The notes below the pieces were generated by a model that saw only the letters and a program-made list of their open reading frames with translations, ran no database searches and was not told where the DNA came from. A DNA stretch of 64,000 nt from Nitrospira sp. (GTDB lineage Bacteria > Nitrospirota > Nitrospiria > Nitrospirales > Nitrospiraceae). Shown here piece by piece: positions 60,400 through 64,000 of this stretch; within the stretch, counting starts at the first letter, position 1; the number at the start of each line of letters is the position of its first letter. The stretch is from NCBI GenBank assembly GCA_009594995.1, contig VOPR01000005.1, positions 248,001 to 312,000 on the forward strand, written 5' to 3'. The position numbers and the translations under genes are program-made.

Positions 60400-61080
60400 A
60401 TGGATATCGCCAAAGTCGAGCGAGTGTACACCAGTTATTCCGGCGTCTACGATCATATTTTCGGAAAAATCTTTCACGAGTCGCGCGAAGCCTGCGTGCG
60501 CAATCTCAGAATCCGCCCGGAAGAGAATATTCTTGAAGTCGGCGTGGGAACAGGAATCGCCCTCGAATATTATCCGAAGAACTGCAATATCACCGGCATC
60601 GACCTCTCCTCCGGCATGCTGGCCAAGGCCAGACAACGCCAGTCCCACTACCATCTGGACCATGTGCGCCTGATGTTGATGGATGCGGGAAAGATGGAAT
60701 TCCCCGACGATAGCTTCGACACGGTCATGGCCGCCTATGTGGTCACCGCCGTTCCAGATTACCGCAAGGTCGTCAATGAAATGATCCGGGTCTGCAAGCC
60801 GGGCGGTCGTATTATCATGCTGAACCACTTCAGCAACGGCAATAAGTTGATTGCTGCCGTGGAAAAAGTGATTTCGCCCCTCTGCAAACACATCGGCTTC
60901 CGTACCGATCTTTCACTGAACACCGTATTGGAAGGCACTGACCTGCACGTGGCCCGGAAAGAAAAGGTCAACCCGATGAAGTTCTGGCACTTGGTGGAAT
61001 GTGTGAACCGGAAGGGCGCCAAGAATGGAAACGGGAGTCTGAACGGAAATGGGAATGGGAGACACGGGCACGTCAGCTAA
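60400..61080 (+). CDS. PmtA-like SAM-dependent phospholipid N-methyltransferase
   Basis: 226 residues. SAM fold with ILEVGVGTGIALEYYP, ITGIDLSSGMLAKARQR, MDAGKMEFPDDSFDTVMAAYVVTAVPD and VCKPGGRIIMLNHF. N-terminal VYTSYSGVYDHIFGKIFHESR is typical for PmtA, which methylates phosphatidylethanolamine to phosphatidylcholine. The last about 17 residues are a low-complexity Gly/Asn/His tail (GNGSLNGNGNGRHGH) unlike the family. GGAGGG sits 5 nt before ATG. Lipid methylation is the leading hypothesis. Confidence 0.8.
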   Translation: MDIAKVERVYTSYSGVYDHIFGKIFHESREACVRNLRIRPEENILEVGVGTGIALEYYPKNCNITGIDLSSGMLAKARQRQSHYHLDHVRLMLMDAGKMEFPDDSFDTVMAAYVVTAVPDYRKVVNEMIRVCKPGGRIIMLNHFSNGNKLIAAVEKVISPLCKHIGFRTDLSLNTVLEGTDLHVARKEKVNPMKFWHLVECVNRKGAKNGNGSLNGNGNGRHGHVS

Positions 61081-61114
61081 GGCCTGCATTCTCACCTGAC
61101 AGTCGTCACGATTC

Positions 61115-61921
61115 TTAGTGTCTGTGCTTCGTGGAATTCCGCCGCATCCACTCTTCGTGCGAAAGCACCATCTGTCCGGCCAGACAGGTTCCTGAATAAC
61201 GCTGCGTGACGACCTCGCTCACCACTCGCAGCAACCGGCCCACCGGCCGGCCGGTAACGCTGCGGGATTGCAACCTGATTCCAAATCCGGCTCCATCGAT
61301 CGGTCCATACGCCTGCACAGCGAGCGCTGCCGTCGGACCGTCATTCGTATCGGCTGCCACCACCAACTCACCGTCCCAACAGAGGGGCTGAGAATGGTCC
61401 AGCCGACGCGCAGTCGCCCTCCAACTGCAGGGCACTCCTGCCGCATCGAGTTCGTGCAGCAACCAGGCAATGGTCGGGGGATCACCGGAATCAGCCTGGA
61501 AGATCCATTGCGCCACAGCATCACCAAGGTCCGCATCGCCATGCGGCGCCGACACCTCTTCCAGCATCGCTTCCTCACATACCGCGTAAAGATTCCCCTG
61601 CGGATCGAACCAGAACCGAAGCCTACCGTCGTGCAACTCCACCTGAATCATGCCCAGACCAGAGCCGTCCCGCCCGTCCTGCTCAAACACCGAAAAGTCA
61701 GACACTCCCTGCAAGGTGAGTTTCGCGATACGGAGGATATCCCGCACATGATAGCGCACCACCACCGTCACCACAGTCCCTGCCGTAATATCCCGGCCCG
61801 ACTCTTCGTCGAAAATTAAGCGCTTGGCCACGTGGACATCGGTCACCTGCCCGCCACGGAACGCCTGTGTGTGCGCCAGAAACCACCGAAGGTCGTCGAC
61901 TGTCTTGATGGAATGGGTCAT
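61115..61921 (-). CDS. Protein of unknown function
   Basis: 268 residues from ATG giving MTHSIKTVDDLRWF; the long extension upstream in the frame (to 62164) is serine/arginine rich and looks non-coding. The protein is soluble with alternating strands and helices (ITAGTVVTVVVRYHVRDILRIAKLTL, GMIQVELHDGRLRFWFDPQGNLYAV) and carries no motif known to me. It stands alone between the methyltransferase and a coiled-coil gene. Confidence 0.6.
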   Translation of the reverse strand: MTHSIKTVDDLRWFLAHTQAFRGGQVTDVHVAKRLIFDEESGRDITAGTVVTVVVRYHVRDILRIAKLTLQGVSDFSVFEQDGRDGSGLGMIQVELHDGRLRFWFDPQGNLYAVCEEAMLEEVSAPHGDADLGDAVAQWIFQADSGDPPTIAWLLHELDAAGVPCSWRATARRLDHSQPLCWDGELVVAADTNDGPTAALAVQAYGPIDGAGFGIRLQSRSVTGRPVGRLLRVVSEVVTQRYSGTCLAGQMVLSHEEWMRRNSTKHRH

Positions 61922-62045
61922 AACGACGAGCAGGCCCTCTGCGACGTGACATGGAGTGACACGCGCAAGACTACTGTAACACGCCAAGCTGTTGCGGGGA
62001 GATTGGAAACGGTGCCTTAAGAAGTGGGGAATGCGCGTACCGGGG

Positions 62046-62249
62046 CTAGAAGAGCGCTTGCTGCTGCCTCGTCTCTGCCAATTGACGTTCCAGCTCGTCC
62101 ACACGCTCCTGCAGCCGCTGGTTGTCGAGGCGAAGCAGATCAAGACGATCCAACAATTGTTCACGCTGGATATTCGTCCACTTCAGCGTGCGCCTCAATC
62201 CAGCCAGCTCGAGTTGTGCTTGCTGTCCGTCCTCAAACCCGGAACCCAT
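62046..62249 (-). CDS. Short coiled-coil protein
   Basis: 67 residues. After a short head the sequence is a continuous heptad-type helix, LAGLRRTLKWTNIQREQLLD followed by RLDLLRLDNQRLQERVDELERQL, with Leu at a/d positions, like SlyX or leucine-zipper proteins. A weak GAGGCG precedes the ATG. It probably dimerises; partner unknown. Confidence 0.55.
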   Translation of the reverse strand: MGSGFEDGQQAQLELAGLRRTLKWTNIQREQLLDRLDLLRLDNQRLQERVDELERQLAETRQQQALF

Positions 62250-62396
62250 GCGTACGCCTCAGTCGATCACGATCCGGAGTGATATGCCGAATCGTAGCGC
62301 ACTCTTGATCGGTTGCGGAGCGATTACTGATTTATCGACAGCAGCGAAAGACGGGAGCAGGAGAAAAGAAATCGACGGGGACGCTTCTCGAAGAAC

Positions 62397-63698
62397 TTAT
62401 TGTTCACGAGCACGGAGGGGCACGGCGCCGGCCCGGAAATCGTCGCTGGATTCCCAGCGATACCGAATCAGTACGCCGTTGGCTTCCCACCCCGGCGGGC
62501 AGAGATTGCCGGTTCCATAGTAGTCGGCATCAAGCACCGAAAACGGCGCGACGTTCTTAATCCAATCCTGCGCATGCCCGTTGGATTCAATATAGGACTG
62601 AAAGAAATACGCCCCGCCCGTCAATGGCAGATCCGGCACAATGAAGTCTATGTACCCGCTTCCGCGCAGAGTCAATGGCGTCGGGTCTACGATATCCGTC
62701 GACAGGACAAACAAATCCTGCCCCTTGCGTCCATTGACAGAGATGCTGACTCGGCAGTTCCTATACTCTTTTCCATCGGCGCATCGATAGTACATCCGGA
62801 TGATCACATCTCGGCCCGTGATCGCCGCGACTACCGAATGTCGATCTTTATCCAACAATTCAATTTCAGTGAGAAGAATTTCCCCCAGGCCGACCCGGTC
62901 CTCCCGCGCGGCAATTGCCATGCTCGCCTGACTACGAATCGCATTGGCATATCCTTCGACCACCGTCTGAGTCTTGCCGACTTTCGTCACTCTCCCCTTC
63001 TCAAGGAGAATCGCCCGCTCGCAGAGCCCTTCGATGATGGTCATATTGTGGCTGACGATGAGCACCGTACGCCCGCTTCGGCTCACCTCTTCCATTTTCC
63101 CAAGGCACTTTTGCTGAAAACTGGCATCGCCGACCGCCAACACCTCATCGACAATCAAAATTTCCGGCTCAAGATGCGCCGCGACAGCAAATGCCAATCG
63201 TACATACATCCCGCTTGAATACCGCTTGACCGGCGTATCGATAAACTCTTCCACGCCTGAGAAGGCGACAATTTCATCGAACTTTCTTCGGACTTCATCC
63301 CGACGCATGCCCAACATCGCCGCGTTCAGAAAAATATTCTCCCGCCCGGTCAGCTCGGAATGAAATCCCGTGCCGACCTCAAGGAGCGAGCTGACTCGCC
63401 CATAAATATCCGCGGTGCCTTTCGTCGGTTGAGTAATCCTGGACAAAATCTTGAGCAACGTGCTTTTACCGGCGCCGTTGTGGCCGATGATACCCAACAC
63501 CTCCCCTCGCTTGACCTCGAAGGAAATATCCTTCAACGCCCAGAATGAGGAATTCGGCTCTGACTGGCCGGAGCCCCACTGCGTGAGGGCCTTGAGGCGA
63601 TGCATGACCTGGTCACGCAGCGTGTTGTGCTGGACGGCTCCAGCCCCCAGCCGATAGTGCTTCGCCAGCCCCTCCGCCCTGATTGCAACATTCGCCAT
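62397..63698 (-). CDS. Polysaccharide ABC transporter ATP-binding protein (Wzt-like)
   Basis: 433 residues. Nucleotide-binding domain 1-250: Walker A IIGHNGAGKSTLLK, Q-loop VSSLLEVGTGFHSELTGREN, signature KRYSSGMYVRLAFAVAA, Walker B ILIVDEVLAVGD, H-loop VLIVSHNMTII. The C-terminal 170 residues (from about 260) are a beta-sandwich with GSGYIDFIVPDLPLTGGAYFFQSYIES, as in Wzt proteins that bind the capped end of O-antigen chains. TAAATG junction with the permease gene upstream. Exports O antigen or another surface glycan. Confidence 0.9.
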   Translation of the reverse strand: MANVAIRAEGLAKHYRLGAGAVQHNTLRDQVMHRLKALTQWGSGQSEPNSSFWALKDISFEVKRGEVLGIIGHNGAGKSTLLKILSRITQPTKGTADIYGRVSSLLEVGTGFHSELTGRENIFLNAAMLGMRRDEVRRKFDEIVAFSGVEEFIDTPVKRYSSGMYVRLAFAVAAHLEPEILIVDEVLAVGDASFQQKCLGKMEEVSRSGRTVLIVSHNMTIIEGLCERAILLEKGRVTKVGKTQTVVEGYANAIRSQASMAIAAREDRVGLGEILLTEIELLDKDRHSVVAAITGRDVIIRMYYRCADGKEYRNCRVSISVNGRKGQDLFVLSTDIVDPTPLTLRGSGYIDFIVPDLPLTGGAYFFQSYIESNGHAQDWIKNVAPFSVLDADYYGTGNLCPPGWEANGVLIRYRWESSDDFRAGAVPLRAREQ

Positions 63699-64000
63699 TT
63701 AGATCACATCCGCAAACGTCCGTTCCATCGAACGGAAATAGATCAACCCGCCGATGAGGACGACAAGGACAATGCCCAGGCTGGGAAGAAACATCGAAAA
63801 GTCGACCTGGAACCCAGGGATGAGCGCCCATCGAAACCCCTCGACCACACTCACCACCGGATTCAAGGCATAGATGGCACGCCACGATTCTGGCACTTTA
63901 CTGACCGGATACAAAATGGGCGACACAAACATCCACAACTGAATGAACATCGGCAGAATGTGTCCCACGTCGCGATACCGAACATACAAAGCCGAGACCC
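63699..64000 (-). CDS. Polysaccharide ABC transporter permease (Wzm-like), C-terminal part
   Basis: The frame is open to the right window edge, so only about 100 C-terminal residues are visible. They read YVRYRDVGHILPMFIQLWMF, SPILYPVSKVPESWRAIYALNPVVSVVEGFRW and a last helix LGIVLVVLIGGLIYFRSMERTFADVI, which are characteristic of ABC-2 permeases of the Wzm/KpsM/TagG type. The stop lies directly before the Wzt-like ATG, so the two form a transporter operon. The rest of the glycan cluster probably lies to the right. Confidence 0.88.
   Translation of the reverse strand, partial: VSALYVRYRDVGHILPMFIQLWMFVSPILYPVSKVPESWRAIYALNPVVSVVEGFRWALIPGFQVDFSMFLPSLGIVLVVLIGGLIYFRSMERTFADVI

Noticed and set aside
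1..64000. CRISPR arrays, tRNA or rRNA genes, transposases, integrases
   Set aside because: No regularly spaced direct repeats, cloverleaf sequences, ribosomal RNA segments or recombinase motifs were found on reading both strands by eye.

Overview
This 64 kb window looks like chromosomal DNA of a GC-rich Gram-negative bacterium, most likely a Nitrospira-type nitrite oxidiser (phylum Nitrospirota). That placement is an inference from the gene mix: universal-stress/PCP_red fusions beside a radical SAM protein, many large PAS/GAF sensor kinases, LolA and TonB-dependent receptors that imply an outer membrane, and an arginine dihydrolase system. No rRNA, tRNA, CRISPR array, integrase or insertion sequence was found.

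Layout. 1-4.9 kb: small envelope proteins (a barrel fragment, a beta/gamma-crystallin-like protein, a DUF3015-like lipoprotein, a DMT-type membrane protein) and uvrA, which lacks the usual insertion domain. 5.1-13.5 kb: a helical protein coupled to an ODP-like di-iron sensor, UbiE/MenG, a B12-binding radical SAM enzyme preceded by inverted heptad repeats, then a coupled pair: a USP-USP-PCP_red-rubredoxin-PCP_red-PCP_red fusion and an AhbD/NirJ-like radical SAM/SPASM protein with its own PCP_red tail, followed by a CopD-like membrane protein. 13.9-19.9 kb: a RoxA-like di-haem cytochrome, a hybrid histidine kinase and a FadL-type porin. 20-33.5 kb: a sensory region with two small proteins, an internally deleted TonB receptor next to its intact paralogue, a REC-7xPAS protein without kinase, an ABC-type binding protein coupled to a kinase, and a REC-PAS-GAF kinase.

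33.5-44.7 kb is mostly conserved housekeeping on the minus strand (2OG oxygenase, lolA-ftsK, rsmA, pdxA, a Ca/Na exchanger, larC, larB, gpsA). 45.2-47.2 kb carries a split, two-gene form of the cyanobacterial ArgZ/AgrE fusion. 47.3-61.9 kb holds truD, a metallophosphoesterase, a MarR regulator with a metallo-hydrolase, a LON-domain/DrrAB-type ABC/SirB1 operon, an AttH-like lipocalin, a BNR-repeat lipoprotein, a phosphatase and a PmtA-like methyltransferase. The right edge is a Wzt/Wzm polysaccharide exporter running out of the window.

The most striking non-gene pattern is promoter architecture. At least seven genes (ubiE, uvrA, ftsK, gpsA, marR, a HEAT-repeat gene and the LON-domain gene) have a sigma-70-like -10 box only 5-10 nt before the start codon and no Shine-Dalgarno sequence; for most, the -35 box lies exactly 18 nt upstream of the -10. 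This predicts leaderless mRNAs and fixes several starts.
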